DNA of 64,000 nt from Azospirillum brasilense (GCF_001315015.1 NZ_CP012916.1:512001-576000); one strand, 5' to 3'; counted from the first letter of the stretch, positions 54,222 through 63,800 are shown. Notes: generated from the sequence alone by a model not told the origin. A program made the numbers and translations.

Positions 54222-55910
54222 TCAGGCCGAACGGATCTGCCGCAGGAACGCCCCGGCCTGCTCGCGCAGGGCCAGCGCCTGCCGGCCGAGGTCGGCGGCG
54301 GCGGAGCGCACCTCCGACGCCATGGTGCCGGTCTCGTGCGCGGAGGCCGACACGTCGCGGACGCTGTAGGTCACCTCCGATGTGCGGTCGGCGGCGCGCT
54401 GGACGCTACGGGCGATCTCGCCGGTGGTGGCGTTCTGGCGATCGGCGGCCCCGGCGATGCGGCCGACCAGATCGTTGACCGCGACCACCGTGCGCCCGAT
54501 GCCGCCGATGGCCGTCACCGCGCTGCCGGTCACCGCCTGGATCTCCGCAACCTGTTGGGCGATCTCGTCGGTTGCCCTGGCCGTCTGGTTGGCGAGCCCC
54601 TTCACCTCGTTGGCGACGACGGCGAAGCCCTTGCCGGCCTCCCCCGCCCGCGCCGCCTCGATGGTCGCGTTCAGGGCCAGCAGGTTGGTCTGCGCGGCGA
54701 TGCTCTGGATCAGCGTCACCACCTCTCCGATCTTGCCGGCGGCGGCGGCAAGGCCCTCGACCGTGTGGTTGGTGCGCTCCACCTCCTCCACCGCGTTGCG
54801 GACCATGCGGGAGGATTCGTCGATCTGGCGGGACACCTCGACAATGGACGCCGTCAGCTCTTCGGTGGCGCCGGCCACGGTCCGCACGTCGTCGCTGGCC
54901 TCGCCCGCCGCACCGCTGACCGCGGCGGCCTGCCCGCTGCTGTTCTCGGCGATGCCATGCAGGCGCTGGGCGTTGGATTCGAGCTGGGCCGTGGTGGCGC
55001 TCAGCGTCTCGACGACGCTCAGCATCGTGCCTTCGAAGTTGCGGGCGACGGCCTCCAGCGCGTCGCGGCGGTCCCGTTCGGCGCGGGCGCGCTCCTCCGC
55101 CTGGGCGGCGTCGAGCCGGGCGACCCGCTGCGCGTTCTCCTTGAAGACGCTCAGCGCCCGGGCCATCCCGCCGATCTCGTCCTTGCGTCCCAGCGCCGGA
55201 ACCTCGACCGACAGGGTCCCCGTCGCCAGTCGCTCCATGGCGCCGCGCATGGCGGACAACGGGCGGAAGATGCGCCGCGACAGCAGCAGGCTGCCGCCGG
55301 CCACCAGGAGCGTCACCACGGCGCCCAGCCCGCCGATCATCGTCTGGGTGTCGCGGATCGGGGCGAAGAATTCCGCCCTCGGCACGCCGACATAGAGCAC
55401 GCCGACCACCTTGCCCGAGCGGTCCTTGATCGGGTCGTAGGCGGTGTAGAAAGGAACGCCCAGAATGTCGGCCTGCCCGCGGTACGGCTCGCCCCGCACC
55501 AGCACGGCGTCATAGACCGGCCCCTTGGCCAGCTTGGTGCCGACGGCCCGCCCGCCGTCCGGTTTCTGGACGTTGGTGGTGACCCGCGTGTCGCCCATGA
55601 ACAGGGTGGCGGTGCCGCCGACCAGCGCCTTCACGCGGTCCACCGGTTCGAAAAAGCCGTTCAGCGCGCGGTCGCCGACGTACAGCGCGCCGTCGCGGAC
55701 GCTGATGTCGCGCCCATACTGGTTCAGCACGTCCCAGGCGACGCGCATGTTGGTTTCCTGCCGCTCGACCGCCATGCGCTCCGCATAGCGGCTCAGCAAC
55801 GTTTCGTTGACCGCAAAGGTGGCGCTCGTCAACACGACCAATCCACCGACACACAGCGACACCGTCTTGCCCGAAAGCGACAGCGAGCCGACCCCCGTCA
55901 GCAACCCCAT
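54222..55910 (-). CDS. Membrane chemoreceptor with Cache sensor domain
   Basis: 562 residues. First helix about 15-37 (TVSLCVGGLVVLTSATFAV), periplasmic Cache domain about 40-185 (VGDRALNGFFEPVD, GGTATLFMGDTRVTTNV, GPVYDAVLVRGEPYRG), second helix about 190-212, HAMP to about 265, MCP signalling domain with the tip NLLALNATIEAARAGEAGKG near residue 407, ending at FLRQIRSA. Unlike the two receptors at 33-38 kb it has no PilZ domain. Its sensor domain is clearly related to that of the 35.7-kb receptor. ATG 55910 was chosen; the longer reading begins with TTG at 55964. Confidence 0.92.
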   Translation of the reverse strand: MGLLTGVGSLSLSGKTVSLCVGGLVVLTSATFAVNETLLSRYAERMAVERQETNMRVAWDVLNQYGRDISVRDGALYVGDRALNGFFEPVDRVKALVGGTATLFMGDTRVTTNVQKPDGGRAVGTKLAKGPVYDAVLVRGEPYRGQADILGVPFYTAYDPIKDRSGKVVGVLYVGVPRAEFFAPIRDTQTMIGGLGAVVTLLVAGGSLLLSRRIFRPLSAMRGAMERLATGTLSVEVPALGRKDEIGGMARALSVFKENAQRVARLDAAQAEERARAERDRRDALEAVARNFEGTMLSVVETLSATTAQLESNAQRLHGIAENSSGQAAAVSGAAGEASDDVRTVAGATEELTASIVEVSRQIDESSRMVRNAVEEVERTNHTVEGLAAAAGKIGEVVTLIQSIAAQTNLLALNATIEAARAGEAGKGFAVVANEVKGLANQTARATDEIAQQVAEIQAVTGSAVTAIGGIGRTVVAVNDLVGRIAGAADRQNATTGEIARSVQRAADRTSEVTYSVRDVSASAHETGTMASEVRSAAADLGRQALALREQAGAFLRQIRSA

Positions 55911-56075
55911 GGCGAACCCCCGCGCCCAATGATGCCCATTGAATCCGAGCGTTTCGTACCCCAACGAACCGCAGCGGCATAAAAGCGTCAGAGGCTCTTA
56001 ACAAATCGTTCCGGGCCGCACCATGCCTCGCCCGCGGCGGGGCGTGGCGCATCCTTGTTTAGAGCGATTCAAATA

Positions 56076-56097
56076 TATATGAACAGCTGTTCATATA
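56076..56097. promoter_or_regulatory. Perfect 22-bp palindrome, candidate operator of mntP
   Basis: Half-site TATATGAACAG (56076-56086) and its exact reverse complement (56087-56097), centre AG|CT. It ends two bases before the -35 box of the mntP promoter, an ideal position for a dimeric regulator. It does not match the E. coli MntR or Fur consensus; the regulator is unknown. Confidence 0.65.
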
Positions 56098-56099
56098 GA

Positions 56100-56128
56100 T
56101 TGACACCCACACTCTCCGGCGTTAGGGT
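56100..56128 (+). promoter_or_regulatory. Sigma70 promoter of mntP
   Basis: TTGACA (56100-56105), 17-bp spacer, TAGGGT (56123-56128). The predicted start site near 56135 lies just before the riboswitch, which begins at 56140. Confidence 0.7.
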
Positions 56129-56139
56129 CCGCCCCGTCA

Positions 56140-56281
56140 TTGGGGAGTAGCCACCCTCCTGCGAGAGGGGCGTGCGCCAACAGACTCGGGACCATCCTGC
56201 CTCAGGCGGTCCCGTGGCGCACGCGGCAGCCGGACAGAGTCCGGCCGGTTCGGCAAGACCGATGGTGCGGACGCTCCCGAA
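56140..56281 (+). ncRNA. yybP-ykoY manganese riboswitch
   Basis: The sequence opens with TTGGGGAGTAGCC, the family hallmark, and contains GGCAAGACC near its 3' end. P1 pairs 56140-56147 with 56274-56281 (UUGGGGAG/CUCCCGAA, one G-G mismatch). A long central hairpin with GUGCGCCA and UGGCGCAC arms and smaller GC stems fill the interior. The family binds Mn2+ and usually controls mntP, the next gene. Downstream, 56282-56291 can pair with 56312-56321 directly before the Shine-Dalgarno GGAG (56322-56325). CUCC of P1 (56274-56277) is complementary to that GGAG, predicting a Mn-activated (ON) switch. Confidence 0.88.
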
Positions 56282-56334
56282 GGCCAACCGGGGGTAGCCG
56301 TGCTGTCGTGTCCGTTTGGCCGGAGTTCGTTGCC

Positions 56335-56898
56335 ATGCTCGGTGTGACCTCCCTCGTCCTCGCCGTCAGCCTTTCCATGGACAGCTTCGCTGCGGCGCTG
56401 GGCCGTGGCGCCGTTCAGAAGCGTCCCGGCCTGTCCGAGGCGTTGCGGGTCGGTTTCGCCTTTGGCCTCTGCCAGCTCTCGATGGCCTCCATCGGCTGGG
56501 CGGTGGGTTCGGCCTTCGCCGGCTTCGTCCAGGCGATCGACCACTGGATCGCCTTTGGCCTGCTGCTGCTGATCGGCGGATCGATGATCCGCAACGCGCT
56601 CGCCGGGGAAGAGGACGACGAGGCGGCGGCTGCGCGGTCGGGCTGGCTGGCCCTGCTGACCGTGGCGGTGGCGACCAGCATCGACGCCAGCGCGGTGGGA
56701 GTCGGCCTCGCCATGGCGGATGTGAACATCGCGGTGACCGCCAGCCTGATCGGCGTCGTCACCTTCCTGATGGGCTTCGGCGGCGTCCTGCTGGGGCGCG
56801 CCGCCGGCCCGCTGCTCGGCCGTCGCGCGGAGCTGATCGGCGGCCTCGGCCTGCTCGCCATCGGCACCAAGATCCTGGTCGAGCACACCCTTCTGTAA
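56335..56898 (+). CDS. mntP: Manganese efflux pump MntP
   Basis: 187 residues, six membrane helices in two repeats, each with the conserved aspartate motif: SLSMDSFAAALGRG near residues 12-25 and VATSIDASAVGVGLA near residues 109-123. Length and motifs match MntP (DUF204), which exports Mn2+ from the cytosol. The hydrophilic loop AGEEDDEAAAARSG between repeats is acidic as usual. It starts at ATG 56335 with GGAG nine bases upstream that is likely masked by riboswitch folding. The leader carries operator, promoter and riboswitch, so expression should rise with Mn2+. Confidence 0.96.
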   Translation: MLGVTSLVLAVSLSMDSFAAALGRGAVQKRPGLSEALRVGFAFGLCQLSMASIGWAVGSAFAGFVQAIDHWIAFGLLLLIGGSMIRNALAGEEDDEAAAARSGWLALLTVAVATSIDASAVGVGLAMADVNIAVTASLIGVVTFLMGFGGVLLGRAAGPLLGRRAELIGGLGLLAIGTKILVEHTLL

Positions 56899-56924
56899 CG
56901 CTCAACCGCCAGCGGACGCCTTTC

Positions 56925-57377
56925 TCAGGCGGCGACCGCGTGGATGGTGTGGCCGGCGGCGGCGGCGGCCACCGTCTGGGCAAGCAGGCCCGGACGCTCC
57001 TGAACCCGGTCGCAGACCGCGCTGAAGTCGATGGACAGCGCCCGCTCTCCACGGTCGCGCAGGTCACGGCAGCGCCGTTCGGCGTGCTCCAGCGTCGCCA
57101 CGGCGGCCCGGATGACCCCAGCCGCGATCTTCAGCCGGCTCGCCCGCGCCGCGCCGGCAATCTCCTGGTCGTTCTGCGCCAGCCAGTGGGACAGCCCCTG
57201 CGCCGCCGCCGTGAACTCCCGCTCCAGCGCCGCCGGGTCGCAGAGGAAAGCGCCGCTGGGCAGATGCAGCCGGCCGTTGGCCGATGGGAGCGACAGCGCC
57301 GCCGCGATGATCGCGGAGGCCAGTTCCTGCCCGGAAAAGGGCGTCGTCACACAATCACTCATCATACAGGCGTTCAT
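56925..57377 (-). CDS. Hypothetical cytosolic protein
   Basis: 150 residues, mainly alpha-helical and Ala/Arg-rich, with no signal peptide or membrane segment. It contains SGQELASAIIAAALSLPSANGRL at residues 14-36 and a helical region LKIAAGVIRAAVATLEHAERR later. I do not recognise the family. The ATG 57377 has GGAGAG eight bases upstream. A longer reading to 57527 overlaps the upstream gene and is disfavoured. It follows the gene at 57427 by 49 bp and is probably cotranscribed with it. Confidence 0.65.
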   Translation of the reverse strand: MNACMMSDCVTTPFSGQELASAIIAAALSLPSANGRLHLPSGAFLCDPAALEREFTAAAQGLSHWLAQNDQEIAGAARASRLKIAAGVIRAAVATLEHAERRCRDLRDRGERALSIDFSAVCDRVQERPGLLAQTVAAAAAGHTIHAVAA

Positions 57378-57426
57378 CGGTTCGCTCTCCAGCAGGACCC
57401 GGCGCCCGGTCAGGGCGCAGACAATG

Positions 57427-57780
57427 TCAGGGCACGGACAATTGCGCGCGGGCCATGCCGCCGTGCAGCGTGTCGAAGCAGACCACGCAGTCCGGCGAGT
57501 CGGCGATGTAGGCCAGAACGTCCGCATAGGGGCCGTCGATGTGGATGAGTTCCGCCCCGCGATCCTCCGCCGCGCCGCGGCTGTGGGTGATCGTCAGCAT
57601 GTCCATGCGCGGGCCGCGCCCGCCGGTGGTCGCCGCCAGAACCGCGGCCCGCTGCCGATGATCAGAATGGCGATGATCGGGGCGCAGGGCGACCACGACG
57701 CCAGCGGGAGCGGCATCGTCGACACCGCGGACGGCATTCGGGCGGCTTCCGGGACGGGCGGCGGAGAGGGTCTTGACCAT
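57427..57780 (-). CDS. Hypothetical protein
   Basis: 117 residues. The N-terminal half is Arg/Ala-rich and low in complexity; the C-terminal half (from about residue 60) looks globular, with MLTITHSRGAAEDRGAELIHIDGPYADVLAYIADSPDCVVCFDTLHGG split over two predicted strands and a helix. No family recognised. ATG 57780 has GAGGTG four bases upstream. The globular part may start at an internal methionine (near residue 59), in which case the first half is untranslated; this cannot be decided from the sequence. Confidence 0.55.
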   Translation of the reverse strand: MVKTLSAARPGSRPNAVRGVDDAAPAGVVVALRPDHRHSDHRQRAAVLAATTGGRGPRMDMLTITHSRGAAEDRGAELIHIDGPYADVLAYIADSPDCVVCFDTLHGGMARAQLSVP

Positions 57781-58062
57781 GGCTCACCTCAAGGGCTCGG
57801 GCTGGCGATGCGGAGGACGGACTGGCTTGGCGGAGGGGGCGGACAATCGCCCCGCCTCACTGTTTGTATACCGTATCCCAGAACAATCTTAGCTTCAATG
57901 GCGTTTTTGCGAAATTTTCATCCCGCTCCGCAGCAAGACACCCTTTGACCCCAGAGTCCGGGCGGCTTTTCCGCAGGGAGGAAAAGCGTAGGCTCCGCGC
58001 TGGACAGGCGGGCGCGGGCGTGCTCAGAGGATAGGGTCGGTCACTGTCACGGGAATCGGTCC

Positions 58063-58752
58063 ATGGACCCGGTCGCCACTTCCGTCATCCTCGTCCACGG
58101 CGCTTTCGCCGACGGCTCTGCCTGGAGCCGCGTGATCCCCCTGCTCCAGGCCCAGGGGCTGGAGGCGATCGCCGTGCAGAATCCGTTGACCTCGCTGGAC
58201 GAGGACGTCGCCCATGTCCAGCGCGCCATCGACCGCGCCAAGGGGCCGGTGGTGCTGGTCGGCCATTCCTGGGGCGGGGCGGTGATCACCCAGATCGGGA
58301 ATCAGGACAAGGTGAAGGCGCTGGTCTATGTGGCGGCCTTCGCGCCAGGGGTCGGCCAGTCGCCGAACGACACGCTGAAGCCCTTCCCGCCCTCGCCCGG
58401 CTTGTCCAGCGTGTCGATGGACCGCGCCGGCTATCTGCATTTGTCGGCGGAGAGCTTGGCGGCGAACTTCGCCCAGGATGTGCCGGCGGCGGAGGCGGCG
58501 CTGCTGGCCGCGACGCAGGGACCGGTCCATGCCGGCTGTTTCCGCACGCGGGTGACCGCCGCGGCGTGGGAGCACAAGCCGTCCTGGTATGTCGTCGCCA
58601 GCGAGGATCGGATGCTTCCCCCGACCTTCCTGCGGGCGACCGCCGAGCGCATCGGCGCGCGGACGGTGGAGGTCGGGGCCAGCCACATCCCGCACGCCTC
58701 CCGGCCCGACGCGGTGGCGGCGGTGATCATCGAGGCGGCGGGCGCCCGCTGA
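58063..58752 (+). CDS. Alpha/beta-fold hydrolase
   Basis: 229 residues, close to the methylesterase/RsbQ-like group of small esterases. The oxyanion HG is in ILVHGAFADGS (residues 9-19), the nucleophile Ser69 in VGHSWGGAV, the acidic residue probably in VASEDRMLP near residue 184, and the histidine in GASHIPHAS near residue 212. There is no signal peptide. Substrate unknown. It starts at ATG 58063 with only a weak ribosome-binding site. The 282-bp region upstream (57781-58062), with a GTATACCGTATCC stretch at about 57866-57878, holds no gene. Confidence 0.9.
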   Translation: MDPVATSVILVHGAFADGSAWSRVIPLLQAQGLEAIAVQNPLTSLDEDVAHVQRAIDRAKGPVVLVGHSWGGAVITQIGNQDKVKALVYVAAFAPGVGQSPNDTLKPFPPSPGLSSVSMDRAGYLHLSAESLAANFAQDVPAAEAALLAATQGPVHAGCFRTRVTAAAWEHKPSWYVVASEDRMLPPTFLRATAERIGARTVEVGASHIPHASRPDAVAAVIIEAAGAR

Positions 58753-58779
58753 CGGGCACCCGACCGCTCTCAATCACGA

Positions 58780-58807
58780 TTTCAGGGGCACGGTTTCAGG
58801 GGCACGG
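58780..58807. repeat. Two perfect tandem 14-bp copies after the hydrolase gene
   Basis: TTTCAGGGGCACGG occurs at 58780-58793 and directly again at 58794-58807. It lies in the short convergent gap before the small gene ending at 58818 and encodes nothing. Confidence 0.8.
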
Positions 58808-58817
58808 TGTCACGGCA

Positions 58818-59012
58818 TCATCCGGCGGCGCAGCAGCAGGCGGGCTCCGGATCGGACTCGTCGTCGTTCGCGGCGACGCAACCGTGCGCCGTGCCCAGCA
58901 GCCGGTGGAGATAGTCGCTCCACAGCGACCCGCAGGCCGGGGCCGGCGGTGGAACGAACGGTGTCGGCGACACGTCCAGCGGAGGCGGTTCCGCGTGCCG
59001 GTCGAAGGTCAT
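58818..59012 (-). CDS. Small hypothetical protein with C-terminal cysteine cluster
   Basis: 64 residues from ATG 59012, which has a strong GGAGGAG six bases upstream. The N-terminus is proline-rich (PPPLDVSPTPFVPPPAPACG), then a short helix SLWSDYLHRLLGTAHGC and an acidic DDESDPEP. It ends in ACCCAAG, so there are five cysteines in all. No family recognised. The clustered cysteines suggest metal binding or thiol chemistry. The strong RBS supports translation. A longer reading to 59270 lacks a start signal. Confidence 0.6.
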   Translation of the reverse strand: MTFDRHAEPPPLDVSPTPFVPPPAPACGSLWSDYLHRLLGTAHGCVAANDDESDPEPACCCAAG

Positions 59013-59268
59013 GGGCGTCTCCTCCAAAATGCCACCCGCCGACCGGCGGGCGTTGGCGCTTGCTGCGCTCTGATGCGCGCTACGATAGCGGAAGTCGGTG
59101 CCCTGCACAGCCTGTTCGAAAGCCACCCCACCTCTGGCATAGAGGCCGTCATAGAGGAGGGATCGGCTGGTCAGGCCCATCATTGGCACCGACAGCTGTG
59201 CCGTGACGCCAATCCCTTTCGTCTGTTGATGAGGCGCGAAGCTGCATCGATAAGGAGAGAGGCGCGTC

Positions 59269-60090
59269 ATGGCGAATCTTCAGAACATCCTCGGCACCCT
59301 TCTGGCAACCGGTATGGGAGGGCACAGCCGCAGGAGCGCACAGGATCTTGGGTCGATCCTGAATCGTTCGGGAATGGGTGCCGGACCTGCGATGCACGCC
59401 CGCAGCGGTATGGGCGTCGGCCCCATGGCCGGACTGGGCGCGCTGGCCTACCTCGCCTACCGCGCCTATCAGGAGCGTCAGCAGAACATGCCGCCCTCCG
59501 GACAGCCTTCCTCCGGACAGGCGCCGGATCGCTCCGGGCAGCCGGGGGCCAGCCCATGGGGGGCGCCGCCGTCCGGTTCGGGCAACACGCCGGGGGGCAT
59601 CCTCGGCGGCATCCTCGGCGGGGCCGGCGCTTCCGGCGGCGGATCGCTGGGCGAGCGGCTGTCCCAGGTCTTCCAGCAGCGCACCGCTCCCCCGCCCGAC
59701 GCCGCCCCGTCGGGAGCCGGCGAAGGCGCGTTCCCGGAACTCGCCATGGAGGACCAGCACGCCCTGCTGCTGATCCGCGCCATGATCGCCGCCGCCAACG
59801 CCGACGGTGAGATTTCCCCGGCCGAGCGCCAGCGCGTCATGTCCGCCCTGGACGAGGCCGGCGGCGGCCCGGAGGAACGGCGGATCGTGGAGCAGGAGCT
59901 GTCCCAGCCGCAATCGCTCGACTCGCTGGTCCGCTCCGTGACCGATCCGGACATGGCGGAGCAGGTCTATCTGGCCTCGCTGATGGCGGTGGACCGCGAG
60001 CATGAGGCGGAACGCGCCTATCTCACCTACCTCGCCACCCGCCTGAAGATCGCCCCGCAGCGCGCCGAGCAGCTCAACCAGGCGGCATAA
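59269..60090 (+). CDS. DUF533 family protein (YebE-like, TerB fold)
   Basis: 273 residues. An N-terminal segment with MANLQNILGTLLATGMGG, a Gly/Met-rich stretch and one hydrophobic helix (LGALAYLAYRAY near residues 62-73) precedes a Pro/Gly/Ser linker (about 75-135). The C-terminal domain (about 160-270) is TerB-like: LLIRAMIAAANADGEISPAERQRV with an acidic metal-type loop. Function is unknown; E. coli YebE is an envelope-stress protein. It ends directly before a strong terminator. ATG 59269 is 256 bp from the divergent gene start at 59012. Confidence 0.9.
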   Translation: MANLQNILGTLLATGMGGHSRRSAQDLGSILNRSGMGAGPAMHARSGMGVGPMAGLGALAYLAYRAYQERQQNMPPSGQPSSGQAPDRSGQPGASPWGAPPSGSGNTPGGILGGILGGAGASGGGSLGERLSQVFQQRTAPPPDAAPSGAGEGAFPELAMEDQHALLLIRAMIAAANADGEISPAERQRVMSALDEAGGGPEERRIVEQELSQPQSLDSLVRSVTDPDMAEQVYLASLMAVDREHEAERAYLTYLATRLKIAPQRAEQLNQAA

Positions 60091-60104
60091 CCGCTCCAAC
60101 CACA

Positions 60105-60139
60105 AGCCCCCTCCCGCCACCCGGCGGGAGGGGGCTTTT
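60105..60139 (+). terminator. Strong rho-independent terminator after the DUF533 gene
   Basis: Perfect 14-bp stem AGCCCCCTCCCGCC (60105-60118) / GGCGGGAGGGGGCT (60123-60136), loop ACCC, followed by TTT. Located 14 bp after the DUF533 stop. Confidence 0.9.
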
Positions 60140-60218
60140 CGTTGACGGCACTCTCTTGACCGCACGGCCACAATCGGCGCAGGGTCTTGTCCCACTCTCC
60201 GCCACCGGGACCAACACC

Positions 60219-60812
60219 ATGCTGCTGGATGACGCCGTCGACCGCGTGCTCCGCGATCTCGAGAGCTATGGACGCGACAACGACGCGCGCGAGGGCGACC
60301 GTGCCCGCAAGATGCTGAATCTGGAGCGCGAGACTGCGGAGCTTCTCCACATGCTGGTGCGCAGCGGGCGCCGCCGCCGGGTGCTGGAGATCGGCACCTC
60401 CAACGGCGTCAGCACCCTGTGGCTCGCCGCGGCGTTGCAGGCCATCGGCGCCACCGAGCCGCTGACCAGCATCGAGCGCGATCCGGGCAAGAGCGCCCAG
60501 GCCGCCACCAACCTGGAGCGCGCCGGGTTGGCCAGCCGCGTCACCCTGCTGGTCGGCGACGCGACGGAGACGGTGGCGGGGCTGGACGGCCCCTTCGACT
60601 GCGTGTTCTTCGACGCCGACCGCTGGAGCGCCCCGGAGCAGCTGCGTCTTCTGCTGCCGAAGCTGGAGCCGGATTGCCTGCTGCTGGCCGACAACGCCCT
60701 GTCCCACCCAAAGGAGATCGCCGGCTACATCGCGGCGGTGGAGGCCCTGCCCGGCTTCGGCTCCACCGTCTTCCCGGTGGGCAAGGGGCTGCACGTCGCC
60801 TGCCGCCCCTGA
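60219..60812 (+). CDS. SAM-dependent O-methyltransferase-like protein
   Basis: 197 residues from ATG 60219. Class I methyltransferase fold of the Methyltransf_24/caffeoyl-CoA group: motif I VLEIGTSNGVSTLWLAAAL (residues 55-73), the acidic residue binding SAM ribose in TSIERD near residue 88, VGDATE and FDCVFFDADR near residue 125, then LLLADNALSHP. The DAD and DNA metal-binding residues of the cation-dependent O-methyltransferases are in place. The substrate is unknown. A longer reading from TTG 60156 has no support. Confidence 0.9.
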   Translation: MLLDDAVDRVLRDLESYGRDNDAREGDRARKMLNLERETAELLHMLVRSGRRRRVLEIGTSNGVSTLWLAAALQAIGATEPLTSIERDPGKSAQAATNLERAGLASRVTLLVGDATETVAGLDGPFDCVFFDADRWSAPEQLRLLLPKLEPDCLLLADNALSHPKEIAGYIAAVEALPGFGSTVFPVGKGLHVACRP

Positions 60813-60824
60813 CCACACCGGTCC

Positions 60825-63800
60825 TCAGGCCGTCTCGCTCGCCAGCATCGCCGCGGCCAGCCGGCTGACGGCCGGGTAGTCGGTCTTGCCGGTGCCGAGC
60901 AGGGGGATCGTCTCCACCCGCAGCACGTCGCGGGGAATGGCGATCTCCGGCGCGCCCTTGGCCTTGGCCGCCGCCATCAGCGCGTCGCGGGTCGGGCTGG
61001 TGCCGGCGGTGACCAGGACGATCCGCTCGCCACGCCGGGCGTCCGGCAGGGCGACGGCGGCATGGGCGGCGTCGGGGTCGGCCTGGAGCGCCAGTTCCTC
61101 GACCAGCCCCAGCGGGACCATCTCGCCGGCCACCTTGGCGAAGCGCTTGACGCGCCCGACAATGCGGATGAAGCCGTCGGCGTCGATGTCCACGATGTCG
61201 CCGGTGTCGTGCCAGCCGTCCTCCGGCGGTTCGACCACACCGGGATTGTCGGCGCGCATGTAGCCCTTCATCACGTTCGGGCCGCGCACCCGCAGCCGCC
61301 CGCCCACCGGCACGCCGGGGACCGGCAGCAGCTCCGTCTCGATGCCCGGCAGGGCCTGCCCGACCGTGCCGGGGCGGAAGCGGGCCGGCGTGTTGACCGC
61401 GATCACCGGCGATGTCTCGGTGGTGCCGTACCCCTCCAGAAGATGCACGCGCAGCCGTTCCGTGTAGGTGCGGCGCGTCTCCTCCTGCAACCGCTCCGCC
61501 CCGGCGAAGACCAGCCGCAGCGAGCGGAAGTCGTAGGGGTCCGCCGCCCGCGCCCAGGCGTTCAGGAAGAAGTCCGTGCCGAACAGCACCGTGGCGTTGG
61601 TCTGGTAGACCAGCTCCGGGATCAGCCGGACGTGGCGCGGGTTGGGGTAGAGCACCGTCTTCACCCCGTTCAGGATCGGCAGCAGCATCCCGCCGAGCAG
61701 CCCGAAGGAATGGAAGACCGGCAGGCAGTTGAACACCACGTCCTGCCGCGTGAAGTCGACGACGGAGGCCACCTGCGCCATGTTGGCGAGCAGGTTGTCG
61801 TGGGTCAGCGCCACGCCCTTGGGCGGCCCCTCCGACCCCGAGGTGAAGAGGATCGCCGCCACATCGTCCGGCTGGCCCTGCTCCGGCAGGAAGCGCTCCG
61901 GCGCCACCGACGCGGCCAGCGCCCGCAGCTTGTCGCCGATGCCCAACCCGCGCTTCACCTCCTCCAGATAGACGATGCTGTGCTCGGCGGCCAGCGCCTC
62001 GACCAGCGGGCCGAGCCGTCCCATCTCCACGAAGCGGGCCGACGTGACGATGCGGCGCAGCCCGGCGGCGCGGCAGGCCGCCTTCACGGCCTCCGCCCCG
62101 GCGGTGAAGTTCAGCATCGCCGCGGGCCGCCCGTAGGCCGCCAGCCCGAAGAACACCGCCGCGGTCGGCGAGGCGGTCGGCAGCAGCACGCCCACCGCCT
62201 CCCCCGGTTCGGTGCCACGGGCCAGGATGCGGCCGAGCACCAGGGAACGCGCGGTCAGGGCACGGTAGGACAGCGTCGTGAAATCGCCGTCCTGCACCGC
62301 CGCCTTGCCCCAGCCGGTCTTCCGTCCGGCCTCCAACAGGGCGAGCGCCAGCGTGTCGGGCCGCTGCCCGGCGGCGAAGACGGTCTCCGTCATGACGCGC
62401 GACAGCCAGGACTTCAGCTCCGCCCGCCGCTTCTTGCCGGCCAGCCCGGTCACGTCGGGGGTGGCGACCGGCGGCATGACCGTGATGGTGATCCGCGGGA
62501 ACAGGCCCAGCCGCAGCCGCCCGTGCATTCGCGACAGGATGGAGCGCTGCGCGCCCTCGATGCAGACCGGCACGATGGGGCAGCCCGCCTTGTCGGCCAA
62601 CATGCCGGGACCGCCGTTGATCTTCATCAGCGAGCCGGTGACGGTGATCCGCCCCTCCGGGAAGATGCAGATCTTGTGGCCCTCGGCCAGGGTGCGGGCG
62701 AGCAGGCGCGTGCCCATCGGCTTGGTCGGGTCGATGGTCACATGGTCGGCCAGCGCCAGGAAGGGCTTGGCCCAGGCCTGCTGCGCGATGAAGCTGTCCA
62801 CCGCGAAGCGCATGCCCGGCAGGAAGGCGGCGAGCAGCGCGCCGTCGAGGAAGGACTGGTGGTTCGGCGTGACGACCGCCGCCCCCTCCAGCCGCTCCAG
62901 ATGCTCGGCGCCGCGCAGTTCCACCCGGAAGGCCAGCCGGAAGAAGGCGCGGGCCAGCGCCCGCCCCATCCCCACCGCGTCGATGGCGAGCGCCAGGACG
63001 ACGGCGGCCAGCATGCTCGCCCCGCCCCAGGCGGCGACGGTCAGCGGCGTCACGCCCAGCGCCAGCATGGCCGCCGCGATGCCGGAGCCGACCACCATGA
63101 ACAGCGCGTTGACCACGTTGGCCGCCGCGATCACCCGGGCGCGGGCCGAGACCGCCGCGCGGTGCTGGATCAGCGCGTAGAGCGGCACGGCGAAGGCGCC
63201 GCCCGCCGCGGCGATCAGGAACAGGTCGGCCAGCAGCGGCATCGCCCAGGGCTGGGCCAGCAGCGCCAGCGCCGACAGCGGCTCCGCCGACGGAACGTCG
63301 GGCGTCAGGAAGGGCAGCGCCGCCCCGGCCACCGCCGCGACGAGGCCCGCCAGGGCGGCGCGGCGCGCGTCGGAGCGAGACGGCACCCGGTGCCCCAGCC
63401 CGGCGTAGACGGAGCCGACCGCCACGCCCACGGCGAAGACCGCCAGCAGCAGGGTCGCCCCCTCGCTGTCGGTGCCCAGCGTCTCCCGCGCAATGGCCGG
63501 GAACTGCGCCATGACGACCGCGCCGACTCCCCAGAAGATGGAGATGCCGTAGATCGCCAGCATCGACACGCGGTCCTGCGCGGTGGCGCGCAGCACGCGC
63601 AGGGTGACCGACACCGGGTTCAGCCCGACGCGCACCGTCCGGTCGGCGTTGCCCGCCCGCGGGATCAGCAGCGACGCCGCCAGCCCGCCCAGCGCCGTCG
63701 CCCCGAGCAGCCCCGGGAGCGCCAGCGGGTGGGCCATCGCCAGCGAGCCGCCGGCGATGGTGCCGAGCAGGATCGCCACGAAGGTCCCGGCCTCCACCAG

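Noticed and set aside
57866..57878. GTATACCGTATCC as a GntR-type operator
   Set aside because: Single imperfect occurrence with no matching half-site or regulator nearby.
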